Made by a program: the position numbers and the translations under genes. Positions 49,164 through 61,866 of a stretch of 64,000 nt of DNA are shown piece after piece. The notes beneath the pieces were generated by a model. The model was not told the origin of the DNA. It saw only the letters and a program-made list of their open reading frames with translations, and searched no databases. Positions within the stretch are counted from its first letter, which is position 1. Each line of letters begins with the position of its first letter. The stretch is from Pythium myriotylum. Lineage: Eukaryota > Oomycota > Peronosporomycetes > Pythiales > Pythiaceae. The stretch is from NCBI GenBank assembly GCA_023091665.1, contig JALJCQ010000014.1:1178001-1242000 (forward strand). The letters run 5' to 3'.

Positions 49164-50117
49164 TTACCGGACGAGGCACTCGTGCCCACAAAGGCTGCAG
49201 CTCATCAGCAAGGAATCTGTCACTTCGTTCTCGCCGTCGAGGTCGGAGAAGACGGCAAAGACAGGGTCGGCATGGCATTCCTCACTGCAGAACAACAGCG
49301 AGTGTCAGCAGTGCTCCCCAGAAAGCCTATCTGTTAAGCAAGTGCGTACCGATGGGCCATGTAGGCATCCGAGATCTTCTCTTGGAGATCCTCCAGAGCT
49401 CCATGGAGAATATTCTGAACACAACAACACACAAACGTCGATCTGAGAACTAACATATGAGAGGATCGTACGGGGCGAACGAACCTTCACTCGAAGTGAG
49501 AATCCGCAAGGACACGAGACCAGTGCGTGGGAATCTCCGCTTGCAGCTTCCCGGAGGTCGCACGCTTTGCACACAGGGCACAACACGTGGATGCCCTCGC
49601 CGAAATCTCCCACCTCATCCGGGAATGCGTGCTCGTCTTCATAGGCATCACCGTGGCCATCAATGTCCATGCCGGCGAGCATGGCAGCGAGCGAGGCCTC
49701 CTCGAACTCCATCATCTCCTCGGCGAGTCTCTCATCTTCATCGTCGGCGTCCCACTCGTACCGCAGCTCGTCCTCGAGCGCGTGGACGATGTCGAGATAG
49801 TCTTCTTCCGAGAGCTGTCCCGCGACCATGAGGTCTTCGATCGAGCCGAGCGCTTCGCTCTCGTCGACGTCGTCGTAGTCGTCGCGCTGGAGATCAAAGA
49901 CCGGGTGGCGCGCGGCCTTGCGCCGCTGCTCGCTGACGACGATGCGCTTCATCTCGTCGGCGATGTTGGCGTGCGGACTGCGCAGCTTGGCGAGCAGCTC
50001 GTGGCGGTTCTGGCGCAGACGCGCCATGCATCGCTGGCGCAGCTGGTCCTTCCAGAGCGGCGGCGACAGCGACGCGCTGAAGGCGTTGCTCTTGGTCACG
50101 GCGGCGCGGCGCGTCAT
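49164..50117 (-). CDS. RPAIN: RPA-interacting protein (RPAIN), 3 exons, 272 aa
   Basis: Exons 50117-49485, 49414-49350 and 49284-49164 splice in frame. The N-terminal basic helix (WKDQLRQRCMARLRQNRHELL) and the C-terminal zinc-finger region (CPVCKACDL, CPCGFSLRVK, then HREECHADPVF and CSLCGHECLVR) match RPAIN, which helps replication protein A reach the nucleus. An acidic middle (about 120-170) is longer than in animals (219 residues total there). It lies between TMEM128-like and DGAT2-B. Confidence 0.9.
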
Positions 50118-50286
50118 GGTCGGTCCCGCGCTTCGAATGCCTCCCGATCGAACGAAAGCGCGCGCATTTGGAGGGGATGGATGTTGCGCGAAGGTGGACA
50201 GAAGGTCGTCGGAAGAGAATGAGAATTTCCCGAAAAACCAGATCCCAATACGGTATTATTCAAGTGTCCACTTGACGAGATGCTGT

Positions 50287-51499
50287 TCAGGTGATGACCA
50301 GTGTCTCGTCGTCGTCGTAGCCGTACTCCTTCTTGTACTGACTGAACAAGCGCTCGACCTCCTTGATGTACAGAGCCTGAGCTGCCAGGAGGTCTTCCTC
50401 GGTCGGGTTCTCGTTGCGCTTGAGCGCGATGGGCTTGCCGAACACAGCGCCGTAGGACTTGCCCTCGGGTAGGCGCTGCGGCATCCAGAGGAAGCGGCCC
50501 CAGAAGATGATGAGCGGGAACTTGAGCTTCTTCTGGAAAAAGTCGACCACTTGCTTCGAAGGCTTCCACACTTTGTAGAGGAACTTCTCGCCGAACACAA
50601 AGACCGGCACGAGGTCGGCGCCGTTGCGCATGGCGAGCTTGATGAAGCCCAGTCGCTTCTTGAGGATGAGAACGTTCTCCTTGGAGTTGGGATCGGTCAG
50701 GAAGATCTCGGGCACTCCGCCGGGATACACCATGATGCTGCTTCCCGCCTTGAGCACCTTCTCGGCAGTCGGACGTGAGGCGTCCACCCCACCGAGCCAG
50801 AGGCACAACTCACGACCAAGCGGCACCTTGAAAACGGAAGACGCGCCGAGAACTAGGAGTACATGAGAGATATTAGAATGCTCCCACGACAGCAACAGTT
50901 TGCGCACATGACTCACTTCGGTACGTGATGTTCGGGAATATCTTCTCCCATAGCCCACCGTACGTGGCAACGCGCGACAAGACGATGATGGCATGCGGGT
51001 GGAAGCCGAAGATGTACTGCTTGGCGCTGTCGAGCGCTGCCTCGCGAATGTTCTTGATCTTGAGGCCTCGGTTCGCTGGGTTCCAGAGCCACCATTGCCG
51101 GAAGGAATCCCACTGGCGGCCTTGCGCTGTCATCTCCGATCCATCAAGGAACGAGGGCATGTAGATCGCGACGAGTGCCACGACGACTACCACGTATCCA
51201 TTCTACGAATTGAGTTTGGGTTTGTTAAAGAGCCCTTCGCACAAGCGACGCAGACGCTGGCTCACCTGGATCAGATAGTAGAAAAGCAGCACGAACGGCG
51301 CGAGCCACACGTTGTAGTGGATCGTGATGAACACGAACAGTTCGGTGATGGCCGTCTGCGCCCACGTCGGGAGCTTGCTCGTGGCCCAAACGTCCGCCGG
51401 GGAGACCTCGAGCGAGCCGTCGGCGCGCGTCTTGGTCGTCGCATCGAGCAGCCGCTGGCTCTCGTGCTCCTGGTGCTTTTCCTCTGCGGCGGCCGCCAT
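50287..51499 (-). CDS. DGAT2: Diacylglycerol acyltransferase 2, copy B, 361 aa
   Basis: Exons 51499-51266, 51202-50917 and 50852-50287. Start MAAAAEEKHQEHES; upstream codons give no signal. The motif reads FGFHPHAIIVL: the Gly of HPHG, conserved in copies A, C and D, is Ala here (codon 50990-50992). YPGGVPEIF and GFIKLAMRNGADLVPV are intact. The second intron is at the same position as that of copies A, C and D; the first (inside the second membrane helix, LLFYYLIQ/NGYVVVVV) is unique to this copy. Catalytic activity may be changed, or Ala may be tolerated. Confidence 0.92.
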
Positions 51500-51863
51500 C
51501 GCTTGCGGCAGGTACGGCCTTGTGTCTCCTGCGTGCGTTTCGCGAATGGCGAGACGGCCCCGGATCCGTCTTCCATCGATCCCATCGTGAGGAGCTCCCG
51601 ATTGCTGGTGGATTACTGAGAGCAGATTGCGACTCAGGATTATGCCCCGAGGAGCCAAGTCATCCGAACGTTGCACGAATGTCGCACGAAGAAGGCCAAT
51701 TGGCCTGGCTATGTCCACAATGTCAAACAGTTGAGTGTTTGGTTGAAGAGATTTTCCACTAACGCAGTGGATTATCCTTTGAAGTCCTTAATGCACTAAG
51801 TTAACGTGTAAATGAGGCTGGCATGCAGGCCCAGCAAGCTTGTGATGTCATTCTCGGCAGCAC
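51500..51863. other. Intergenic region between DGAT2-B and DGAT2-C
   Basis: 364 bp: DGAT2-B promoter and DGAT2-C 3' sequence, both genes on the minus strand. No other feature seen. Confidence 0.5.
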
Positions 51864-53112
51864 CTAGTGCACCACCAGTTCCTCGTCGTCATCACAGCCG
51901 AAAGCCTTCTTGTGCTGACTAAACAGACGTTCGAGCTCACTGATGTAGAGCTCCAGCACAGTCTGGACCTGCTCGTCCGACGGATTCGCCGTGTGCTCCA
52001 CAGGAATCGGCTTCCCGAAGACCATGCCGAAGGTCTTGCCACTCGGCGGTCGGTGCGGCATCCACAGACAGCGGCCCCAGAAGGCGACCAACGGGATCAT
52101 GAGCTTGCGGAAGAAGTCGAAGACGTGCGGGCGAGGACGCCAGACGCTGTAGAGATGCTTCTCGTTGAAGACCATCACGGGCACGAGCTCGGCGCCCTGG
52201 CGCATCGCGAGCTTGATAAAGCCTGACCGGTTCTTGAGCACGAGAGCGTTCTCCTTGGACTCGGGATCCACGCAGAACATCTCGCGGATGCCGCCCGGGA
52301 ACACCGCGACGCTCTTGCCGGACTTGAGCACTCGCTCAGCAGTCGCACGGGAGGCGTCGACCGCTCCGAGCCTGGCAACAAGGCACCAGCATGGTCAGAG
52401 GCCGGCAGATACAATGCTCCAGTGCAAACATCCATACCACAGGCTGGCCTCACGACACAACGGGACCGAGAAGATCGGCGATGCCCCGAGAACTGCAGCA
52501 AACACTCCAAGTTAGCCGTCCGCCTACCTACTCTCGTGGAGGCTTTGGTGAGAAAAACTTACATCGAAAGTCGACATTCGGGAAGAGAGTGTCCCAGTTG
52601 CCGCCAAACAAAGCGAATCGCGACATCACGAGAAGCCCGTGCGGGTGGTACGAGAAGATGTACTTCTTGCTCTTGGTCTCGTCCAAAGGCGCCTCCCGTA
52701 GAACTTTCATGCCGAGATAGTTGCGCGGAATAAGATTCCACACGCGCAGCAACCGAAACGCCTCCCACTGTCTCCCGTGAGCGGTCTTGTGGGCGTCGTT
52801 CACAAACGACGGAACGTAGCACGCGAGCGCGATCGTCGCGACCCACGCGTAGCCGTTGGACGCGAGCCACGCGACGGCAGCCAGCGCGGGCACGAACCAG
52901 AATGTGTAGTGGACGATGACGAAGACGAAGAGCTCGGTCAAGAGCCTCTGGCTCCACTCAGGCAAGCGGCTTCCTTCCCAGTAGTCAGGCGGCGAGTACT
53001 CGACGAGACCCGCGTTGTCGCTCGGCTGCTTTTGGCCGGCCGAGCTCGCATCGGAGACTCTCATCGCCGGCTCGACGAGCGGCGCGACCGCGTTATGAGC
53101 CTCGGCGACCAT
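51864..53112 (-). CDS. DGAT2: Diacylglycerol acyltransferase 2, copy C, 370 aa
   Basis: Exons 53112-52563, 52492-52438 and 52371-51864 sum to 370 residues. The 55-base middle exon encodes LGASPIFSVPLCREASLW. Contains YHPHGLLVMSRF, FPGGIREMF (Phe for Tyr in the YPGG block) and GFIKLAMRQGAELVPV. It is the most divergent of the four: the Asn of the block, near-invariant elsewhere, and several C-terminal residues differ. Its exon structure is the same as that of copy D, so C and D share a more recent ancestor or retain an ancestral intron. Confidence 0.92.
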
Positions 53113-53373
53113 CGCCCGACTGAAGGAATGATAGAATGCGACCAGACTGCATCCGCGAGCGTCGCTTCGCTGGTGAGACGCTTCGCTCGCGAGCGCCCGA
53201 TCACTTCATCAATTTAACGTCAGACTCGCGCAAGAGACCAATCATCTGTGAGATTTCTTTGTGACGTAAGATCTGAACTGAATAAGCTCTTTCGAAAGGA
53301 CAACAGCTCCTGCCAAGTTCAACAAGAGTTCATCCATGTTTCGAATGTTGTTTAAAGATGCACACACAAGCGA

Positions 53374-54592
53374 TCACGAAATGACCAGTCGCTCGTCTTC
53401 GTCGTACCCGAAGGCAGATTTGTACTGGGCGAACAAGCGCTCGACCTCTTGCGTATATCGCTTGTGAAGAGCTAGCACCTCCTCGTCGGTCGGATTCTCT
53501 GTCAGGTTCACCGCGATGGGTTTGCCATACACCACGCCGAACGGCTTCTCGGTCGCAGGAAGCGGCATCCAGAGGAATCTTCCCCAGAAGAAAATGAACG
53601 GCACGCGCACGGTCTTCCAGACGAACGACGTGAACCACTGCGGCGGACTGTAGACCCTGTAGAGCCACTTCTCGCCGAACACAAAGACTGGCACAAGGTC
53701 TGCGCCATTCCGCAGGGCGAGTTTGATGAAGCCCAATCGTTTCTTGAGCACGATCACATTGTCCTTGGACAGAGGATCGACGAGAAAGATTTCAGGGACG
53801 CCGCCAGGATAAACAGTGATGCTCTTGCCCGAGCTGAGCACTTTTTGCGCGGTCGAACGAGACGCATCCACTCCTCCGAGCCTACCAGTGTCCGCAATTA
53901 GTTTTTCGTTAGGTTTCGCTGAGGATTGAGCTTTGATGTCTCACCAGAGGCAGGCTTCGCGAGCGAGAGGAACGGAGAACATCGCTGATGCGCCGAGGAC
54001 TAGGGTCACAGAAGACATCGTCACTAACTCGCAATCAAAGCAACTCGCATCCCGACAAGCAACACTCACAACGAAAGTCCAAGCCCGGGAAGACCTTCTC
54101 CCAGTTACCGCCCGAGATCGCAAAGCGGGAGAGCACGAGAATGCCATGCGGGTGGTAGCCAAAGATGTATTTCTTCGTGCAGTCAAGCGGAGATTCGCGG
54201 ATGACCTTGATCTTCAGGTAGTTCGACGCGACCAGATTCCAGACGTTGGAGGAGCGGAACGCGTTCCATTGGCGCCCGTGCGCCGTGGACTGCGTCCCAT
54301 CCAAGAACGACGGCAAGTAGGCGACCACAAGCACCGCCACGAGCCAGGCGCCGCCGTTGAGCACGAGATAGTACGCCACGCCAAGCGTGGGTAACAACCA
54401 GAGGTTATAGTGGGACACGACAAGAACGAACACGTTCATGACGAACGCTTGGAGCCATCGAGGCAAACGACTGCCCTCCCAGAAGTCTGGCGGCGAGTAG
54501 ACGAACGGCTGCTCCGTCGCCGCGTCGACGCAAGCGCTCTCCGGCTCCAGCTTGGGCGTCTCGCGCGTCACGGTCTCCGGTGACGCGGCCAT
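53374..54592 (-). CDS. DGAT2: Diacylglycerol acyltransferase 2, copy D, 361 aa
   Basis: Exons 54592-54070, 53999-53945 and 53881-53374. The same three-exon layout as copy C with a 55-base middle exon (LGASAMFSVPLAREACLW). The motifs GYHPHGILVLSRF, YPGGVPEIF and GFIKLALRNGADLVPV are intact. N-terminal membrane helices VFVLVVSHYNLW and WLVAVLVVAYLPSF anchor it in the ER. The end FGYDEDERLVIS matches copy A (FGYDDDETLVIN). The start faces RRP45, 409 bp away on the other strand. Confidence 0.93.
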
Positions 54593-55001
54593 CGTGCTAC
54601 TCGCTCGGGCGATTCGCGACTGCGTGCGTGGCGGCCAAAGCGACCGGGCGATACTGTACTTCTCTACGTACGAGACACTCCCTTCCCTCCTCGTCCCTCT
54701 CCCATCTCCCGTCCAAACGACGCGGAGGCCATGGAAGGGAGAGAGAGGAGGAGGGAGGCAGGATACGCTTTCTCCCAATCCCGTGATCTCTTGAACAGAT
54801 CCGAGATTGCCTCGCCCAGCTGGTCGATGGCGCGTAAACAATCCCGTGGATAATCCGGATATTATCCCATAACCTCCTTGACGTGATAGTGCAATCATCT
54901 TTCAAAGGGTCTCTATCGTTTCTATCTCTCACACGGTGTCGTACTTAATCGGAGAATCCCGACACCCAACCGTCTTTCTATCGCGGCCATCCCAGGACAC
55001 C

Positions 55002-56645
55002 ATGGCGATCCGCGAGGAGCACGACTTCCTGAGCGAGAACGAGCGCGCGTTTCTCTTCAGCAGCATCCATGACAAGCCGCACGTGCGAGCCGACGGCCGC
55101 GAGCTCATGCAGCAGCGCAAGGTGCGTGGGGCGTCTCGTGGAGAAGAACCACGCCCAACGAGACTCAGGCGTAGCTCCTCACTAGATCCGCGTCCAGTTC
55201 CGGCGGTCGGACGACCAGAGCCAAGCGGAAGTGCAGCTCGGGCGCACTCGGTAGGTGGCTGCTAATACTGTGAAAAGTGGTATCGTGCTGAGTGGATGGC
55301 TGTGTGTGCCAGGGTGATCGCGAACGTCCACGGCGAGATCGTCCCGCCGTTCCCGGACCGCCCGACCGAGGGCTTTCTGCAGTTCAACGTCGAGCTTTCG
55401 CCCATGGCGTCGCAGAACTTCGAGGTCGGGCGGCCGTCGCCCTTAGCTGTCGAGCTCGCGCGCATCGTGGATCGCGGCATCCGCGAGTGCCGCGCGCTGG
55501 ACACAGAGGCGCTGGCCATCGTCGCTGGCGAGAAAGTGTGGTCAATCACGTGCGACATCCACGTCGTGGACCACGGTGGCAACCTCATCGACTGCGTCTC
55601 GCTCGCCGCCATCGCTGCCATGATGCACTACCGTCGCCCCGAGGTCTCGGTGCAAGGAGGCCAAACGACGGTGTACAAGATTGACGACCACGCAGCCGTG
55701 CCGCTCAGCCTCCACCATATCCCGATCTCTATTTCGTTCTGCTTCATCGAGAAAAGAAACACAAGCGACGATGAGGAGGAGGATTCGGTGGTGATATTTA
55801 TGGATCCCACCGACCGAGAGGAACGAATCACCGACGGCTCCATGACGTTCACGTTCAACTCGTTCCGGGAACTCTGCGCTGTCCACAAGATCGGTGGCGC
55901 TGCGATTTCCACGACCGATGTGCTCCGCTGCGCGAACGTCGCGGCAGCGCGAGTCGCGGAGCTGACGGAATTTTTAAAGGAAGAAGCTGAGAAGGCCGAC
56001 AAGGAAGCAACGGACAAACGCCGTGCAATGCTCCGCGGACGTGAGTTTGCGGACGAATCGTCAGTCGCCACCAATCAGTCCAAACAGCACCGCACTGAGG
56101 TGGATCTTGGCATTATGACCGACTTTAAGACGCTCCACGCGCCGATCGCATTACGAGACGATCCGACGCAGGCCGAGAACGACGCCAAGGTGTCGTCGAT
56201 GGCACAACTTCTCGAGTCGCTGGAACAAGCCGCGGTCGTCACAGATGCGCCACCTTCGAGTGGCTTCGAGATGAGTAATGAGGCTGCACGCGAAGAGTTC
56301 CAAAAACTTGCTGCAGGGTTCAACATGCGCGAGCTCGTCGCTGGTGCGACTGAAGCCAAGCCAAGCAAACCCACTCCAGCCCCTGCGAAGCCGTCGACGG
56401 TCGTGACTAAGGTCAGCAAGAAGACCAAGCCCGTAGATAGTGACAGCGAAGAGGAAAGCGTCGTAGTGCAGAGCGAGTTTACGGGCTCGACACCTTCAGT
56501 GGAGAAGAAGAGTCCACCGATCCCTGCTGCCGCGGCCCCCAAGAAAAAACCGGTGAAAAAAGGCAAGAAAGCAGCGCTATCAAGCGACTCAGACGAGGAG
56601 GTTGATTTGAGTGCAGCTGTGAAGCGGAAGGTGGGGAAAAAGTGA
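55002..56645 (+). CDS. EXOSC9: Exosome core subunit RRP45 (EXOSC9), 3 exons, 505 aa
   Basis: Exons 55002-55121, 55186-55250 and 55313-56645. The RNase PH-like core begins with FLFSSIHDKPHVRADGREL and continues RRSDDQSQAEVQLGRTRVIANVHGEIV-type sequence, FNVELSPMASQNF, ALDTEALAIVAGEKVWSI and CVSLAAIAAMMHY. These are the RRP45 signatures of the nine-subunit RNA exosome ring, which channels RNA for 3'-to-5' decay. The last 200 residues are an acidic and Lys-rich tail (DSDSEEESVVVQ, KKKPVKKGKK), typical of long RRP45. Converges with Iml1, stops 82 bp apart. Confidence 0.93.
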
Positions 56646-56727
56646 GCTGTTTCGTATTCTACCAGCTTGTCTTCGATAATCTAGATGCCATCTCGAATCC
56701 CTTATCCGTAAATGAGTGCCTCAACTC

Positions 56728-59700
56728 CTACCCAGGTATACCCCCACGACATGGTACAGCACGCTCCTCGAGCTCAGCATTCGCTTGTATGAGGGCGCAA
56801 ATCTCTCTGAATAAATCGTTGACCTGCTGCGGGGTGCTCACCTGGTCGTAGTCATAACTTGGGATCCATACAATGCCATTTCGAATCAGCCGGAGAAATA
56901 CAGGCGCCTGACGATGAGTGTACTGTTTGTATCCACGCCTGCACCACTTCAGTCGTAACAATGCCTCACTCTCTTCCTTTGATCTCGCGCGACGCTGAGT
57001 ACGCATAGATAAACCGCCAGCGACAGACACCTTCTCTTCTTTGCCGATCCCTAAGCCATACCCGATACCTCGCGAGTCGGCCAGCTTCTCATCGTCAAAG
57101 ACAAAATCGAGTCGGTTTACAAGCGCCGATACTAGTGATTTCTCTCGCTCGCAGCTCTGCATGATCTCCAGAGGCATTGGTAAGAAGATTGGTGCAATCA
57201 AGGGGTGGATCTGGAGGAACGAGACACTTGTATACTCGGGTATGCGCCGCAACTCCAATCCTGCCTGCTTTGCCTTTCGCCGAATCGTGGAGATGAAGTC
57301 ATCAACAATAATCCCACTACATGCAAGCCACCTCACATCAAAGTGATAGCTTTTGTGAACTTGCATCGTATCTTCGACGTGCATCATCAACCATTCGTTG
57401 CGTGGATCCTCACTTTTCAAACGTGTGTACGAGGCCATCGACTCGCATGACATCTTGTAGCTTAATGTTCCAACTTGTTGGTGCAGATTTGGTGAGGGGA
57501 GCGGGTCGAGTAGTACTTTAATCCGAATTTTCTCCTGAGTCCCATGTTCCGAGGCGACTCGGGTCTGAAGATAGTCCACGAACTTAGTAAATCTCTGCGC
57601 GTACTCTTCTTCATCAGCCCTAGAGCCCTTCTTCACACTAGCTGGGGGTAACACAGCGAACCGGATTCGTCGGTACTTTATCATATCCGACATTTCATCA
57701 TGATACCCGCACAGCAAATGGTCGAGAGAGTTCCAGTTATCTTCGGGCATTGGGAACTGGTAGAAATTTTGTTGTAGCGGGTGGAAGGATTGGGTGCGAT
57801 CCACCCAGAGCGAGTATTTGTACACGACAGGCTCGTTATGTTCCCCTTGAGACGAACGATCAACATAGCGCTTCACTTCAATTGCTTGCAAGTCCGCATC
57901 GTAGATGATCTGGTGAATTCGATGCCCCATGCTGAGGTAATAAGTTGTAGTGTTACCGCTTGAGTTCTTCGGTTCTCCCCCACGCCCGAAGTTTGTTATA
58001 CCATAAAGCATCCGATTTCGATAGAAGTCGCTGTCAGAGCCACTTTCTTGCGCCACAAGTTGGAAATCACTCGCAAGACGTTGGCAGATCATTTCAATGA
58101 GCAGCTCATCGTGATTCTTGTACTTTGGAAACAGATCGCCGTCTGTTGATGGAAGTGTCAGCGTGTAGAAGGATTCTGTGTAGTTCGAGTATAGCTCCTT
58201 TGGTGACGGATGATAATCCGTTGTAAGAGGTAAAATCGCTGGGGACGTAAGCGACTTCCAATTTGGACCAAGATGCTTTTGATTGGTCTCGTTGCCCAAC
58301 GAGCTGAAACCTCTAGAGTGGTTATCCACGGCAGGGAAAAGATGACTCCACCTCCTCCGGTCGCTCGAGAGCCTTGCCGTCGTAGACTCAAGTGTTTCTG
58401 CCGAATACTTGAATGGATTTACCTCATGAAAGCTAGGTCGGAAAGCTATGCCATGAGGAATCTCTGCCGCATTTGGGAGCGCTAAAGTCGACGAGCCGAC
58501 TTGATCAGATGCTGCCTTGAGCAATCCAGGCATCATACCATTTCCAGTGAGAAATGACTTCTTGTACGAGCCGCTGAGCTCCATTGGCGACGGCAGGAGT
58601 GCAGCGATAGACGACGCCGACAGCGGTGGCGAGCGAACTGACCGATCATGTAGCTTCAAACTCCGCGATAACGGCGTTGATGGCTCGTCTACAGCTGTCA
58701 GATTATTGGTCTCACTCGATTGGCCTTCACACGTCACTAATTTTTCATGAGAGTCAAGTAAATCAGCAGATTTGGAAACATTTCTTCGGACAATGTCTGT
58801 TGGTAAAGACGGAAGATGCGAGCGTTGAGTGTTCGGGGCCAGAGGCGGTGATTTACGTGATCCAAGGAGACGATATGCAGTTGATCGCGCATTTGCCGAG
58901 GTCATCTCTTTGGGTTCTGTCTCTGTGCCGAATGAAGTCAAACTCAGTGCTGATGCATCTCTTCTCATTGGACGACCTTCAGGAAGCACCCCTGAACCGT
59001 GAACCACAGTACTTGTTGATCGACTCTGCGGAATCGTGTTTCGAGGAGATAAGATAGAATTCACCAAACTGGAACTGCCGAGTGCTACATGCGAACTGGC
59101 TGATTTCCAGCGATTATTAGTTTGGGAGGTAATCAGACTGAGCATATCACCTGTTAAAGACGTTGATGCAAAGTCGGATTCATCATGTAAAGAGAACGAG
59201 ACTGCAGCATGACACCCATCGTCATCGATGGCACTTCTTCTCCACTTTGTCGGAGCGAAGACGCCGGCATCGTATTCTTCCAAGGCCTCACGAGCCACGA
59301 TACTGGCACTGACACCGGCCATGGAAAGGCTTTCCAAACGAGGTGAGCGCGTGATCTCGAAGTCAGAAGACTTACAAAGTCGCCACTGATCGCCAGGAGC
59401 AAGAGATGCGGTGCTAATAGTGTCGCTAAGGTTGGAAATCCTTCGGAGGAGATTTTCCTTATCACTTTCGCTCGACTGAAGATAATCAGGTCTTATTGCC
59501 AGATCCTCAGCCTGCGTCGTGTGTTTCTTCATTGTGTTTGCTAATGCGACTGGGAATATGAGTTTCTCTGTCGGTGCGGTCATGTCAAACATTCGAAATG
59601 GCGGGAGAGGAGAGAAGGCGCGGTTTGATTTTGCTTGGCACGCACAGGAGTAAATCATGTGCGATGCAGGTCTTCTGCTTGGTTGACGAGGGCCTTGACT

Positions 59701-61490
59701 ATTGGCCAAGCTAGTCTGGGGAGTGCAGGAACAATCGAACTCCAGAAAGGTGATGTTTACCCAGTGAGGCACAATGTAGAATGTTCTACTCGGATGCTCG
59801 ATCGCGCCTGCGATCATCTCTGCGGCAGCCTTGGGCGTTGAGGCGTCACTGGTAGATGGTCGTAGCAGTACGGCGCTGGGGGATCGGACCGTATTCCTAA
59901 AGCTAGTTCGAGCAATTGAGCGTTCACCTAAACTCGGACTGGGTGGTTTACTGTGAAAGCTTGATCGACAAATAAATAACGGGACAACATGTAGCGGTGG
60001 AGTCGCCAGCGAAATCATGTCCATACCGACTCCATTGTCCATCATGCGTTGCTTCGTGACATCGGCGAGGCGCTCATCAACTCGAAACACGCTGCTTCCT
60101 GCTGTGATCATCACGATACTTTGACCGGTGCGATTTAGGTCACGATCCATGAAATGCTTGTCGAGGATGTTCAAGGTCACATTGATTGCTTCCAGAATAT
60201 TTCCGTCAGCAGCTCTCGATGGTATACCATACGGCAGAGCCTTCCACTTGACGTAGGTACCCCTGTCGCCCGTATCCGACGCATCGCTCTCACGAAGCTG
60301 GTCTTCATCAGGCGTGCGATTGTCTGTAGCTTCTCTGTGAACCTCACAGACTTCGTACTCAGCGGGTAAGAAGTCGTCTGGTGTGCGCCAGCGGTGTTGT
60401 TCATGATATTGCACAAACTCACGCTTCAAAATGCCAACCAGCTGTGACCAATCCGGGCCAGTGAAGTTCATCACGAGAACCTTGTAAAAGTCTTCAAAGT
60501 ACCGTCCACTCGTAGGGTCGATGTGGACAGTTGGACCATACCCGTGTGCCGAGTCCACAAAACAGCATCCTGGACCAAACCCCTGGCGAATTGGATCTCG
60601 GAAAGGTGGAGACGTTGGGTCATATCCATCAGGAAATTGATTCTTGTCGTAAAAGCTCCGCGAGAACGTGATAATAGTCACCGAGTGGCTCACCAAGTTC
60701 TCGGTCCACTTCGCAATTAAGACCTTCAACAGACGATTTAACATCTTTTCATAATAAAGTTCGCCGTCCGGTGCAAACTCCCACATCTCTGTGCTCATTT
60801 GAACGAGCCAAATGAGTCGACTGGACCGAGAGCGCACGATTACCTTTGTATCCGCGCCGACGACGCCACACATGACGTTCTGGTTGCTGGCAAGCAGCAT
60901 CTCGACTTGCGATCGCACACCGAGCACTGCGACGTGTTTGCCGATGTACACGCACTTGCCCAGCATCGCTACTTTGACGCGCCAAATGTCGGCGCGAGAC
61001 ACAAACTGGTCTCGAAACGTCACTTCTAGAAAGTCCACAGTCACGTCGCGCTCGTCAATCTTCTGCACCCCGACCGGATACAGCGGGTCGAGTCCGAACT
61101 GCGCTGCCACGTCTTTGAGGATACTGACCTAATGCAAAGCCACCCGCTCAGTGGCGCCAGTGAGCTCTATCTATCTCCTCCGCACGCGACTCATTCCGCA
61201 CCTGGAGTTTGCCTCGGATGGCGTTGAGCGACATGACCTGCAGCACGAGCCGGTGGTGGTCGCGCTCGGGCTGGCTGATCTCCACGAGATCGTTCACCTG
61301 CGGTTCACGGGTCAGCGAGGCGCGCGGCGGCGCCGTTGCCGAGAGCGCGCACCTTGATCTCGGGGAAGCACTCGGGGTTCACGACGAGCTCCTCACCCGC
61401 GCCGAACTCGGCGCCGTGGACCATGAGCGAGAAGACGCGGCGGTCCTGCGCCCGCGTGCCGCTGAGGCGCTTGGCGTGGCGGCCCGACAT
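56728..61490 (-). CDS. Iml1/DEPDC5-like GATOR1 subunit, 3 exons, 1544 aa
   Basis: Exons 61490-61353, 61297-61202 and 61128-56728. N-terminal LVVNPECFPEIK, VNDLVEISQP and DVTVDFLEVTFRDQFVSRADIW are typical of Iml1/DEPDC5; the core IML1 block includes LFIPDGELYYEK-like FAPDGELYYEK and LIAKWTENLVSHSVTIITFSRSFY. In the C-terminal half DSLDHLLCGYHDEMSDMIKYRRIRF matches the region after the SABA domain. GATOR1 is the GTPase-activating complex for Rag GTPases that shuts TORC1 off when amino acids are scarce. I see no DEP-like segment between that block and the C-terminal domain (YHFDVRWLACSGI), which are only about 130 residues apart. Confidence 0.88.
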
Positions 61491-61866
61491 GGCCTGTCGC
61501 GAGCGCGCGCGTGAGCGACCGCGAGCCTCCAGGAGCATGCATGCACGGACATGTAGTACGCACCGCTTCGCAAGTTTCCCTTGCGGCAGAAGAGGCCTCC
61601 GAGTTGAGGGGGGAAGGTTGAACTTGAGCGAGGAACCGCTTTGGATTGGTGGAAATGGCGATTCAGCAGTTGCGATTGGATGAATAGGAGAGTCAAACGA
61701 GACCAGCACTCCTAAGTACGGATCCGCTTCCATACGCACTTACAGGGTGAGTGCAGAAGCCTTTGCACAGCCTGGACCCACCTGGACACGAGCTGGACGA
61801 GGGAGGCGTCGTCCCCTCGCGCGTATATCGCCGGCGTGACGTCGGCGCAGAGGGGGAGAGGGAGAA
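61491..61866. promoter_or_regulatory. Shared head-to-head promoter region, Iml1 / AGC kinase
   Basis: 376 bp between divergent starts; no other gene or clear motif. Confidence 0.4.

Noticed and set aside
49457..50222. Plus-strand frames opposite RPAIN
   Set aside because: Mirror of the acidic RPAIN middle; no domain.
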